This document shows, in pieces, positions 1 through 11,899 of a DNA stretch of 64,000 nt. The notes beneath the pieces are model-generated. The model was not told the DNA's origin. It made no database searches and saw nothing but the letters and a program-made list of their open reading frames with translations. Position 1 is the first letter of the stretch. Each line of letters opens with the position of its first letter. The position numbers and the translations under genes were made by a program. The DNA is from Rhabditophanes sp. KR3021 (lineage: Eukaryota > Nematoda > Chromadorea > Rhabditida > Alloionematidae): the NCBI GenBank assembly GCA_963281155.1, contig CAUJLY010000006.1:10664001-10728000 (forward strand), read 5' to 3'.

Positions 1-351
1 AAGGATAAATAAAACACACTGACATTTTTATTCTATGGGAAAACAAAGATATGGAGTTAAAAACATGGTCTTCTAAATTGGTGGTTAGTAATCAAAAAGG
101 TGACTTTGATAAATAATTTCATTGTACATGATTCCATCAAAATTAATAGTGAGTAGAATGTGAATCACATATGGTTGTGAGTGCGTGGGATGAATCATTG
201 TTGCGAATTAGTTGATTTGGTTATGGAATCTTTAAATGAATAGGTAAAGTCGGATTATTACATTAGTTATAATGTTTTCAATTAGTTAATTGTGCTTTGG
301 CAAGGTAAGTAAGAATTTGAATGCACGCATATATATCAAACAATAATATAC

Positions 352-1369
352 CTGATGAGTAATGCGTATATTTGGAGTGGCTCTAAAAGTCGCTATTGTA
401 GAATGTCTCTTTAAAGTAGGTAAAGCATTGCTAAAATGATGTGTAGTATCCGCAATAAATGAACAACGATGTACTACTGATCTTGGAGCCAAATTATTTT
501 TATTTCGTACAACATAATCTTTTGAAGAAAATGTGTTATTATCCAGGTTTAATAAAAACGAAACTCGATTGCTGTTAAAGGAATTATCTTTTTGAGAACG
601 TAAAATTGGACACGGCTTCTTTGTGAAACTATTTTTATTTTGTTTCATTGATATTTCCCACTATAAATGTATTTTATTGGAACAAATATACCAAAATACG
701 CATATATTTAGTGTAGTAGAATGAAAAAAAGTCATACTACTAAAATACTATATCAAAGATTGATTCTATTTATAAAAACTTAAAATATTATGTTTAACCT
801 ATTATGCATACACAATATTATTGAAGCATTTCAAGTTGTTTTGTAGGAAGACAAAAAGGATTATGTCAAGCATGACACTTTTTGTTTATACTTTTTTATA
901 CTCAAGAAAAAAGCTAAGAATTGGGTGAAAGATTGGTAAAAGTTAAGGTTAAAATTACCTCTTTACAAACACGAATTACATTCGGCAAAGATGGTGTTAT
1001 TTGTATTTTATTTCGATTGTACCAATCAGCCCCTTCTTCGGAAATAACTAATAGTTCGCATTGTAGAGGATTTTCCTTAATCCTTGAAACAACTTGTTTG
1101 TGGGGTTCGCCTTGAATTACGGCACCATTGACTGCAAAAATGCGATCCCCACATTTTAATCCAGCCACATCTGCAGGACTATTACTATCAATTGCACCAA
1201 TGAATTGTCCTCGATTTTTTTCAGCGTGTAAATTAAATCCATATTCCTGAAATAATTCCTACTTATCGAACAATACCTTACACCCTAAACCAACCTGATC
1301 TATGCTTTTTTTGATAACAACACATAGCCGTGGACATGGTGCAGTAGACGGCAATTGAAAAGCAACCAT
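352..1369 (-). CDS. nrfl-1: NHERF/NRFL-1-like PDZ scaffold protein, 3' end outside the window
   Basis: Exons, in order on the minus strand: 1277-1369 (ATG at 1369), 959-1246, and probably 352-660. Exons 1 and 2 join in phase across a 30-nt intron (GTATTG...TTTCAG). The joined protein has a PDZ domain with the YGFNLHAE carboxylate-binding loop, then GQFIGAID, SPADVAGLKCGDRIFAVNG and the helix HKQVVSRIK. This is the first PDZ of the NHERF family, which tethers membrane transporters and receptors to the cortical ezrin/ERM skeleton. Exon 3 follows a TATAG acceptor, is in phase, and ends at a CAG|GTATAT donor. Its Ser/Asn-rich sequence resembles nothing I can name, so its membership is less certain. 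The start is preceded by an ATTTTAG acceptor-like signal a few bases upstream, which may be a trans-splice site. Further exons should lie left of base 352 or beyond the window. Confidence 0.75.
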
Positions 1370-4300
1370 TATACTAAAATTAAATCAAATTCTATCCGAT
1401 AATTATTTAAAAGGACCCTTATATATGTCAATGAGAATATAATATAAATAACAAACAATTAGGCAATTAACTTCTGTCAAATCATTATAAAATTGATGTA
1501 AAATTAGAGATGGTACTAAATGGAAAAGTAACAAATGAATACCAGAGACTCCTCACTTATTATCATAATGATGAGGCGGTGGTAGGAGAAAATTGATATT
1601 GTGATTAAATTATCTACCAAATCAAGTTCTACACTTTTTTAATAGTATGCATGAATATATTATAAGATTAAAATTTGAAACAAAATCATTTTGATCAGCT
1701 AAACCGTATAGTCATTTTAACATATATTAGTAGTTGTTATTTTAATCTAATACTTAGTAAACGAACTGAATAGTTTAAATGTTGGCAAATTTGGTATGAA
1801 ATGTAGTGTGTGTGTCAAAGCTTGAGTCTATCAACTTAAGGAATGATGTTTACTATGCATGATCAATTGATAGCAAAATATAGTTAGGGAATGGGTGCTT
1901 TGCATTGTTTTATGACTCATTTAAGCATTCCAAGTTGTCAAAAGGGTACGTCGACTATAAATCATGATAACTTTGAACAGATCATTTAGTAAAAATGTGG
2001 GAAAGGTAAAAAAGATATAATTACTTTTTCAGAACATTGATAGCCTTGTCCAAATATAGAAATATTGACAGTAGATAAAGTAAAACATAAATTAAGACGT
2101 GTACATAAAAAAATGTTTTGATTACTTCTAATATTAATAAATATATAATGATATAGATATACAAACATAATATATGTTTGTTTTGGAATATTTGGTTGTA
2201 AAAATAGTTTCCAATAGTTAACTAATATCAAAGGCGATATTCAAATGTGGTGTTAATTATAGTAGTTAAAGTATATTAATGTACATTATATGATTCATAA
2301 ATAATGTAGTGCGGCAAGACGTAGATAGACACTATCATTAGACTTTGTATTTATGTGATTTGTGGAATCTATAGAGATTAAAAATTTATATCACTTTTTT
2401 GATACCGAACAAATGAATACGATTTGCAATGATCAGAAAATTGACTTATCGAAATAGCTACTCACAATTATTATAATGTGACAAAAGTTATTACAGAAGT
2501 AGCCCAAATTGAGTGGATTATTTGATTAGTAATATTGAACGTTATCATCACAAAATGAACAAAAGATTTAATGATAGAAAAAGCACGTTAGCCGACCATT
2601 AAATTAAATTTTTAGCGTATTTGCGTAAATAAATGAACATCTAAATGTAATATTACTAATAATTGTCACTGAAGCTAAAAATGTTTATAAATAAGTGTCT
2701 TATAATGCTTTTAAATAAATAAACCAAATATGGTAATGTAGTTTTTTGGGAGTTACTCAAAAATAGGTGTAAACAAGTATGATTTCAAAGTCAAATAATA
2801 AATATGTAATCAGCACAATATTTGCATCTCTATTGCGGGAATGTTATAATAAGTATCAAAAGAAATTTGCATACAATACGCGTATCTTTTTTGTGTTTCA
2901 AATATATTAGGCAATGACGCAACAAAAGATACCACGTTGGAGGTATTGTCTAAAAGTGGTAACACTTCCACAACATTACTAAAAACATTTATTTGGGAGG
3001 TAACAAATACCATGTGTCATTTAAATATGTAATAATAGTATTATGGTATTTAATATATGTAAAGTTCCGATTGCAAATATCCATTATTTTAATAGAATTA
3101 AGTCTTTGTACTAGTAAGTAATTTGAATTGTCAAATTTTCATGAACATAAGCAAAATGAAGTAGGAATAAAGTAAGAATGAGTAGGAACAATATTTTGGT
3201 ATTGAACAAACAAGAATATTTACAATATAATCACAGAAAACTGACATATGCGTTTATTTTTATTAACTTTATTCAAGATACAAGAATTAGCTTTAAAAAA
3301 CTACTCAACTTTATCTTCAACTTGCTAGCAAATTTATTTTTCACATGACTTTGGAAAGGCAGGCAATAGACATGTGTTTATAAATTAATTAATAAGCAAT
3401 TTGAAAGGAACGTTTAAGTAAAAGTTTTTGTTTGTAACTGTTGTTGAGAGAATGGTGTGGTGATGGCCATTAAAATAACGCATATTTTAGGGAAATGAAA
3501 ATATTTATTGAAGTCATCTAGACAAAGAAAATGCGCAACTTTCAAATTAGATTACTTTTTAACCTATGTTCTAATTCAGCTTATAAGTATGCACATCTTG
3601 ATACTAGAACATGAAATGAAATGGTAAGTGAAAAAGATCTAAAGAACAAGTGGAATTATTGTAAAGGACCATGGTGATTGTTTTTAAATGTTATAAAGGT
3701 GTAAGTAAAATGATTTAGATAAAGACATTTTTTGTTGAATTAGTTTAAATAAAAAGATGTGGAAGAAAATGGGTTTGGATACATTTTTTTGATGAGTACA
3801 ATCATATTCAGTGACACTTCAACAAGCTGCGCAATTTGGATATAATAGGTTTTTAACTGTCGTAGTTAGAAAATAGAGAAGAAGTTCAAACAGAACTTTC
3901 ACTATATAGCATATTAATTTGTTTGTATTTAATTTTGTTTAATTTAGTTGAATTGTAGGAAAATAGGATGTAAAAATTGAAAATTAATTAATGAGACGTG
4001 AAAAGTGGTGTGATCATAAATGAATTGTTCGAGTTAAATAAGTAATTGCGGTATCTCAGAATATTTTGGTAACTTTTAGTATAATGTTATACAGTTGAGT
4101 GAGTCAATTGGTATGTGATTAGTAGAAGAGAATATTTCAGTAGCGGAAATCATGTACAAAATAAAAAATATTTGTCATTCATAAGTTGTTTTATTTTAAA
4201 GCAAACAAACAAACTAATGAAATAATTGTAATGTGGTAATGCGTAGAAAGGTAGTAATTACATCAGTAACGTTCAATAACATGTACACATTTCTGAAACA

Positions 4301-5325
4301 CATCATTTATTTGAATATGAACATGGTGATTAGTAAAGTTAAAAAAGATCAACATATCATTGAAATCAGAATTAATCTGTCGATAATCCGTTTAGTGTTT
4401 ATATAGATATCATAAAATGATATGCATGTCTACACTTTATTATGTAACTAAATAGATAAATAAATACGTTTGTATGGAAAGTTGGTTGAAATAATACAAC
4501 GGCATGATATTCATATTCATTGTAAACATTCGGAAACTAAAATAGCTTTAATAAAATCAAAATAAACAAACGGATCAAAAAATATTGAAAATAAAGACTC
4601 AAATTTAATCTAATCAGACAACTGAATTTCCAACCAAACTTCAATGTTTTATGAGGAAATATATGTGATAATAATAGATTTTTTGATACAATGGAATATT
4701 AAAATTGATAATAGAACATTTGATAATATTTAAAAGTGCAATATGTTTGCTGCTATCATTACTCATAATTATTTCTTCGATAAGACGCCTTTAATATGGC
4801 AATTTTTTTCGATTTATTAATAAATACAAGTTGTGGTAAATTTATAATATTTCTATAACAAAAGAATGACTACACACATGAGTAACAAAAGCTGTAAGTA
4901 AAAAATAGAATACAGATTACAATCGAGTAGCAAGGATTAAAAGAAGCAAAACTTTGAAGGTTTGTATTGTATTTAGTGATTAATGATATGAAAGCAATAA
5001 GCTTGTATGAGTATAGTGTTTTGAAAGTAATAGATGGCGATGGGAAGAATGTTTTTTACGGTTTTCTAATATTATGTTGGTGCATTTGTAGCATTAATAA
5101 TATTCGTCAAAATAAATGTGGAAACTAGAAGCCGAAAGCTTAATATTCTCCGATTAGAAGAACTTTTATTACAACAAAAATAACTACTTTGTATTGTACG
5201 AAAAGAAAAAACAACATTTATTCTTTGCCAATAAAATTAGTTAAATAGCTATTAAATTGACTAATTCAAATTTGATTATATATTTTATGATTTAACAATT
5301 TTAACAGATGTGAAATATCAAATAA
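1370..5325. other. Long intergenic stretch without a recognised gene
   Basis: About 4 kb of AT-rich DNA between the NHERF-like gene (5' side) and the 3' end of the DnaJ gene. The plus strand is conspicuously poor in C, which matches the sense-strand G-poverty of introns of minus-strand genes in this window. It could therefore hold 5' introns or upstream promoters of a minus-strand transcript. The longest ORFs (1986-2231 and 2810-3013, minus) have no family resemblance. I saw no tRNA, tandem repeat or transposon signature. Confidence 0.5.
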
Positions 5326-6429
5326 TTAATCTTCCATAAATGAAATGGTGTTTCCAACATTAGCTTTCATGATTCTTTTGTAGCGACGGTAGTGAGCGCT
5401 TTTGTTTAATTTTTCCTTGTTCAAAAGTTCTTTTTTCTCTTTGTAGTCTAGAGCTTTGTCTTTGATCCAACATTCATTATTATGGATGTCATCCAATTCA
5501 TCTTCATCCATGCAAAGATATTGGTTTTCAGTGATGGCCAGATTTTTGCAAATCATATATACTTTGTCTTCCTCTGAATATTCTTCGTTTCTAATATTAT
5601 ATTTGTAATACCATTTTACACCCCATACAGCTGTTTTGAACAATGTTATAGGCAAGACGATTAACTCCCATGCAACTGTGTCATAGATCGTTTCTTTTTT
5701 GAAGCCTCCTTGAAGATTCATATTTTCTTCAATAATACTGCAGATTATTGCGTCCTGATCTTGACTTTTGTTCTTAACTACCTTGCCTTTGGTGTCCAAA
5801 GTAAAAATTTTGCGCTCAATGGCATCTTGTATAGCTTTGTTGCGGTATTTTTGTACACCACATGCATAACTTAAAGAATCTGCATACTTTTGTTTGGCAC
5901 TGTAATACTAAAACAAATGAAAGATGAAATACACAACAGTTTGAGGAACTTACTTGAAAAACTGAGATAATTAAAATTGTAGCCAAGATAACATAACGGA
6001 CATCGACTTTGGGGGCGGCTTTCATTCTGTAATATTGATAATAATTGTAATATCTATCTTCAGGATGGTCTAAATAATGATCGTAAAAGTTTCTACTTTC
6101 ATCTTCTTTCAAGATTTCGTAAGCTGTGGCGATCTCTCTAAATTTGGTTTCAGCCTTTTTCTTTAAATCCTCATTGGGTTGACGATCAGGATGGAATTCT
6201 CTGGCCAATTTTCTGTATACTTTTGCTAATTGGGTCTGAAGATGAATTTTTAAATTAATAATATTAAGAGAACAATTACCCGTGTAAAATCATCTCGTTT
6301 GATTCCAATAACGTCATAACATGACTTTAAGCCGCAATATAGTCCCGGTGCTAATCCAACTTCTTGTTGAGCCAAAATGACTTTGAAAAATGCAAAAATA
6401 AGGCAAAATAAGCCAGATATAATTTTCAT
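5326..6429 (-). CDS. dnj-2: DnaJ homolog subfamily C member 25 (ER membrane J protein)
   Basis: Three exons, 6280-6429, 5954-6235 and 5326-5907, join in phase (introns of 44 and 46 nt) to give about 337 residues. An N-terminal signal peptide (about residues 1-20) is followed by the family's luminal LYCGLKSCYDVIGI motif and a J domain with HPD at about residues 65-67. A hydrophobic segment (YVILATILIISVF) follows. Next is the DNAJC25 signature: a YDTVAWELIVLPITLFK membrane region, WYYKYNI, and the EYSEEDKVYMICKNL stretch. The C terminus is Lys-rich. The protein is expected in the ER membrane as a co-chaperone for Hsp70; this role is inferred from the family. A TATTTAG signal lies about 30 bases upstream of the ATG. 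It is divergent from the VPS8-like gene. Confidence 0.92.
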
Positions 6430-7283
6430 GGCTGATTGCGTGAACTTTTATAACCCTAAATATGCATATAAAATTAACAATTCAATAAAGTGATGACGTA
6501 TATGATTTGATAAATTATAAAAATTAAAAGTAGGCAATAATATATTGAGCTAATCATATATTCTTAATAAATTAAGTGAAAAATGTTTTACCACAAACAC
6601 ATTTGGATAGTTATAAAATTATATAATGAATAAATTAGATTTGTTTCAATCAAAACTTGAAAGTCACATCTAACTACGTGTAACTAAACCGAATTGGTCC
6701 TGACACAAATTATTAAATAAATAAGATTAAATAAATTACCTATTTATTTGCTTACTTTATTACAATATAATTGACTACCAAAATGTTACGTTTCTATTTA
6801 AGGAAATTAGTAAAAAACAAAATAAATAGTATTTGAAAGATTGTTACAGAGTATGAAGTGTCACTACTCCAAGATGATTACGTCTTTTAATTTTAGTTCA
6901 AAACAAAAGCAACTTAGATAAAATCAAGAAAGTAGTATCTACATATTATAGTATTGGACAATCAAACACATTCTGACACTTAAAGCTATCAAGTCATCTG
7001 TCATTTTGTAGTAACTTTTAATTCGTGTCCATTTATTCACCACCTAACCAACATCGACGGTTTGTTTATATATAATGTCCACACTTTCTTTAACTTCTTT
7101 GTTCAAAGTTCAATGCATAAATTGTTTAAAAATAATATTTAATATTGTTATTGAAGTATATTATTAATAAGGGTCACTTTCATAGGTAATGGATCAGTCC
7201 GAAATAAAATGCAAAAGGAAGTATAAATTAATGAATCAATTGAAACTAACTAAACTGGGTAATATCTAATTTATTAAGATCGA
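6430..7283. promoter_or_regulatory. Shared upstream region of divergent dnj-2 and vps-8
   Basis: These 854 bases separate the start codons of the minus-strand DnaJ gene and the plus-strand VPS8-like gene, so they must carry the proximal promoters and 5' UTRs of both. The sequence is AT-rich. I see no clear TATA box, tRNA or repeat. An acceptor-like TATTTAG lies just above the DnaJ start. Confidence 0.55.
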
Positions 7284-10200
7284 ATGAATATAACATCTCT
7301 TTTAGAGTCAATTACCCACCAAATTTATCCATCTCAAAACTCATCCTTAATTGGAAATGCCATCCTTGCCACCATATCCAAATCATATTACATAATTGGA
7401 ACAACAAGAGGCCAAGTCATGCTCTATAATCGTAACACACAAGCTCTCATCGCATCCTGTCACATTGGCCGTAATGAAGGTGGAATTTCATTCATAATTC
7501 TAACTCCAAATGAGGATATACTATTTGTATTTGGAACTAATGGCTTCTTATACAAATACACATTTGACAAACTTTTAATTCTAGAATACAGTGGTAGTAT
7601 TTGCAGCGAAGGTTATTGTGTGACGAAGGGCATCATAATTAATACTACTTTGATTGTAACCGACACAAAAGGAGTCCTTACTGAGTTTTCAATATTTCAT
7701 AAAAACTAAAAAATTGTATCCATTTCAACCACCAAACATAATAGATCTGCGTGTCTTCCAAAATACTCCTATATTTATTGGGCTTTCATGTACGAATGCC
7801 TATATAGTTAATCATATATCAAAAGAAGTATTGCTATCAACTCGTATTTTAAAAGATTCCCCTGAATATCCTTTACTAGGAAGAATTAGAGGTGCAGGGC
7901 AAAATGGATTATTAGTTTGTATTGGAAGTTGCCGCAATTTTCAATTTTACCAACTGCTTTATGTGGCCGAGAAGAATTTTGCATTAAAAGACAAATACAA
8001 AAACTTGATTATAAGTAAAAACATTGAATTTGTCATCAACTTAGAGTGGATAAGTCGACGAGAAATCATTGCCGTTCATGCAGACCAAATTATAAGGCAT
8101 TGGGATGTTGATGGAATATTATTAAATTTAATAGATATGTATCCAAATTTCTTGTCAACATCTATATCCTTTCATAAAGGATTAACAGGTGACGGTTTGA
8201 TATGCGAAGATTTTAAAGCGGTAGCCAAAAATGCAACCTATAATTCATTACATTTTTTGGATTCATCAGGAGATGATAAAACAATTTATCTACTTTTTCA
8301 TGACGGAGTTTTTGAATTATTAAGGATATGTCAATACAAACAAGTAGTGGAGTTGGTTAATCAGAATGACTATAAACAGTTTTTACATTACGCCTATGAT
8401 GTTGTTAGAGGCAAAATAATTATGAATGATGACAACGAACGTACGACCGAATATTTACACAAACTGATTCCTATAATGACAAATAAATTGTTACAAAATA
8501 CTTCTAAGAAAGGTTCCGTTACAACAAATGAAAATATCAAACTAGCAGTTGATGTAAACGCACGTAGTCTGAATTTGGAACTATTATTTGGACCTATTCA
8601 TCAATTTTGTGAGGAAAGTGTTGAACTTGAAGATGTCTATAATGATTCCATAAGGAAGCATTTCTTATCAAATAAATTTATATACATTCCACCTGAAATA
8701 GTGAAACAATTTATGGGCTACTGTGTTAAAATGCACGATTTGAAAACATTTGTGGAAGTTTTGCCTAAAATTCCTTTTGATTTACTCGATATTGACTATA
8801 GTACCAAAATTTGCAGAAGATACAGATTATATGACGGAATTGGATATTTAATGAACAAACGAGCTAATAACTATCTGGATCCCTTCTTTATAATGAGAAA
8901 TGCGGGCAGAAGGATATTAAATAAAAAGAAATGTACAAAGGAAGATATAGAAACCAAGAATACATTCCTACTTTACATTGATTTTTGCTTGTCGGGAAGA
9001 TTAATAGTATCTGGTGAAGCATTAGAAGAGGATTTGGCCACTAAAACATTTAATGAAATATTTGGAGTCACCATGTTACGAGGTAATTTAGATTTAGTAT
9101 TGAGATTAGATGCGGCTCAATTTTTGAATGTAATATGTTCAATCCATCAAACTACTTTTTTCAAAAACAATAACTTCGAGAAGGTGTATTGTTTGGTTGG
9201 GAAAGTAATGAATGCATATAAAAGCAATCTGCTTTTACATCAATCCTTGCCAAGTTTCTTGAATTTTATTAAAACCATGATTACTCAAATAACATTGTCT
9301 TTGATTTATGATCAAATTTTGGAATTTATTTTGTTTTCAATTCGTATTTGCTTTGAGGACAATAAAACAGGATATGAAGTTGAGAGAGGAATAGTTAAAA
9401 TTATGCGTAATATGGAACTGGAAGAATATTTCAAAAAACAAGTACTATTAATATCAGAAGACAGAAAACTTTACTTTATTCAATTATTTATTTACAATGA
9501 AAGCCTAAATTATCAGAAGATGATTGATTGCTATCTCAATCTACCTGAAAAGGAAAATGTTTTTGAAGTTGTTGAGAAGATACTAAATGTGCCATACAAA
9601 GTCAATGCTGAATTGTTTCAATTTATTAAAAGCAAATTATTTGACTTCGAACAAATTAATTTGAACAAAACAGCTCATTTAATGCTTGAATATTTTAACA
9701 ATGAATTAACTAATGCTTCCAAACAATTACTACGAGTAATATTTAAAGTTGCTAAAGAAAAAAATATGACCACTTTAACAGGTGATTTAATGAAAGATGA
9801 ACTATTGCTGTTTAGTAACTTCAAGTACATTGTTGAAAAGACACCAGCAAATGAAGTTAAAAGCGAAGACGTAGTCTTATATCGCGAAATTAGTTACTGG
9901 AAACATTTAATCAAAGATTGTAACAAATATTTTCTTGTGGCAGCAGACAATAATTTTGCAAGAACTGCGATTGAACTAGTGAATTCAAAAATTGTGAATC
10001 TTGAACCAATAAAGTATATGGTTTCTCTGTTTATTGAAAATATAAATGAAGATAATTGCAGAGTAATTTTTGATATATCCGCAACATTTCCACAACTTGA
10101 GAAGAAGGAAAAATGGCTTGTGAGATCATTTGAAGCTTTAATGAATATAAATGCCTCTGTAAATGGTATCAGATTGGAATGTGTAGAAAAGTTATTGGAA

Positions 10201-10701
10201 AACGATGAAAATTATTGTGATTATCTTACAGACTTTATGTACAATAAGTTTATAAAAGACGATCTAGAATTAAAAGAATTTGGAGACAATTTTTGCTTTA
10301 TGGCAAATGTATTTGATTCAATTAATCGGACAAATAAATCAGCCATTGAATGTTTGGAAGTTGAAAATAGAGAACTTTTGGATGTTCTTCTGGAAAACTC
10401 GGTTTCGTCATACACCCTAAAACCTATCAAATATAGTTGCTGCGTCAAATGTGGACTAAATATTGAAACATCACTGTACGTTGGAAGGTGCCTCCATCTG
10501 ACACATTTAGAATGCATGGATAATAAAATGAAAGCATGTTCCTGTACATTTACTCCCGGTTTAAGATCAGATCACATTGAACCTATTCCCTATCCAATTC
10601 CGTTCAAATTCTTACCACAAAAGACATTCAAACAAGTTAAACACACAAGTCTTTTTGACGAAGATAAATTAAAATTAAATACAGGTCCGAATTTTAAATA
10701 A
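7284..10701 (+). CDS. vps-8: VPS8-like CORVET subunit with an apparent frameshift at about 7700
   Basis: Two overlapping frames, 7284-7709 and about 7696-10701, together encode roughly 1,137 residues. The first frame has WD40-like beta-propeller strands. The second continues the propeller, then a long alpha-solenoid with the VPS8-type segment IPFDLLDIDYSTKICRRY...LDPF. It ends in a divergent RING (nt about 10438-10555) with spacing C-x2-C-x12-C-x-H-x2-H-x2-C-x7-C-x-C. VPS8 is the CORVET-specific subunit that binds Rab5 on early endosomes; this function comes from the family. The frames change at CATAAAAACTAAAAAATTG: removing one A from the A5 run restores a single ORF. I see no credible intron there, so this is either an assembly or sequencing indel, a real disruption, or a recoding site. 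No introns occur elsewhere in 3.4 kb. AATAAA lies at 10744-10749. Confidence 0.8.
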
Positions 10702-10743
10702 GTTTATTTTAAGCAATTTTTTGTGTTTATAAAAAGACAACTA

Positions 10744-10749
10744 AATAAA
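10744..10749 (+). terminator. Poly(A) signal AATAAA of the VPS8-like gene
   Basis: Canonical AATAAA 43 bases after the VPS8 stop codon. It lies between this stop and the stop of the convergent small minus-strand ORF. Confidence 0.5.
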
Positions 10750-10791
10750 TTGAAGCATTACAAATGTTATTGGGTATTCTTTTTTAAACAA

Positions 10792-11013
10792 TTAACTACT
10801 AATGTTGTACATTTTCTCCAGAACTTCCAAATCTTTCAAGATATCATCAAGCGTTTTCAGTGGAATAGCTGTTGTAGTAACGGGAACCTTTTCTTTTTTG
10901 ATAGAACTAGAACCGCCTTGAATATTATGAAAACTTATTTGAATTGGACAGGTTTCTCTTGACGTAATAGAGTTTAAGAGGCTGAAAATTGCGTTTCCAC
11001 ACTTTTCAAGCAT
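10792..11013 (-). CDS. Small unknown protein, 73 residues
   Basis: An ATG at 11013 opens a 73-residue ORF with balanced, coding-like codon use, ending 90 bases from the convergent VPS8 stop. The C terminus (LKTLDDILKDLEVLEKMY) looks like a short amphipathic or coiled-coil helix. The centre is Ser/Lys-rich. I do not recognise the family. There is no clear splice acceptor before the ATG, so it may be a single-exon gene. It could also be the terminal exon of a longer minus-strand gene, or chance. Confidence 0.4.
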   Translation of the reverse strand: MLEKCGNAIFSLLNSITSRETCPIQISFHNIQGGSSSIKKEKVPVTTTAIPLKTLDDILKDLEVLEKMYNISS

Positions 11014-11311
11014 CGTATTCAATTATAATAACTTTATACACGAAATCGGACATAGTTTAGGAGCTCAACATACTCCAATGATTCTCAAAAACGTTCATTA
11101 TGCACTGTTTGCCAGTTCTTCTTTTGAATACACAGGACATCACATACTACCTTTTTTACAAGCCTCAATTGATCAAATATCAAAGCTGATTAGTGAAGTC
11201 TTGGAAGAGCCAAAACAATTTTTCGATCCAAATACTAATACAACAAACACAAGAAGAAATTGTCTTTTAGGCCACGAAAGAGATCTAGATATGAATAAAA
11301 TCTGGCCCTAA
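11014..11311 (+). pseudogene. ADAM/metzincin-like metalloprotease fragment
   Basis: An open frame running to a TAA at 11311 contains HEIGHSLGAQH (about 11039-11071), a perfect HExxHxxGxxH zinc-binding motif of metzincin peptidases. The following residues (YALFASSS..., ASIDQISKLI, then RRNCLLG) follow the order seen after the active site in ADAM10-type enzymes (Met-turn, a CSIxxIS-like helix, then Cys). However, the Met-turn residue and some cysteines are not conserved. No prodomain, disintegrin or other exon is visible on either side. An acceptor-like CACTTTTCAAG lies at about 11000-11010. I interpret it as a relic or a displaced exon; a divergent functional exon of a larger gene is not excluded. 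Confidence 0.45.
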
Positions 11312-11899
11312 ATCAAGTTTTAAATGCCGAAAATAGAATGCGATGGAGATGTTGCGCATAGATATTAAATGATTATACAATTTGGCATATTATAGCTTGA
11401 TGGGATAAAATATTAATAAATTGTTACTCCTTTATTCCTCTTGGTGTCGGAATACAGGCAAACTTTTATTAATTAACTGCACCATCTTACCTGTTGTTCA
11501 TCGTTCTTGTTATAAAAATGTATTTTTAGTAATTCTTTTTATGTCTACATTTATTTTCTACTAAAGCCGAGGTGGTAATAAGATTATTTGCAAAATGCAA
11601 TTAGTTACGGATATTTAAGTTTATGATGCCATCTTTGAGAATGAAGGACTACACATCCAACAGCTAAATATGAGTACCCCCTTTTGCACGAAAAAACAGC
11701 TTTGCACAACCCCTTAAAAGATGTCGCAACTTTTTACATAATTGATACGAACGGTAATATTTAAATACAGCAAATAAGTTATTTATTTATTGTGTAATTT
11801 TATTTACAACTTATACAAATTAGCGACTATTATAAAAAATATGAAAATATATATATGTGTTAAAATAATTTTTAAGCGAAGTTTAGTAAGTGAATTGAT
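11312..11899. other. Spacer before rbc-1 3' end
   Basis: AT-rich and mostly featureless. A short coding-like patch at about 11630-11710 on the plus strand ends in a stop and has no recognisable family. A minus-strand poly(A) signal for rbc-1 lies at 11799-11804. Confidence 0.4.
11799..11804 (-). terminator. Poly(A) signal AATAAA of rbc-1
   Basis: AATAAA on the minus strand about 95 bases beyond the rbc-1 stop codon. Further AATAAA copies follow close by. Confidence 0.45.

Noticed and set aside
2810..3013. 67-residue minus-strand ORF
   Set aside because: Chance-like composition, no motif and no supporting splice structure.
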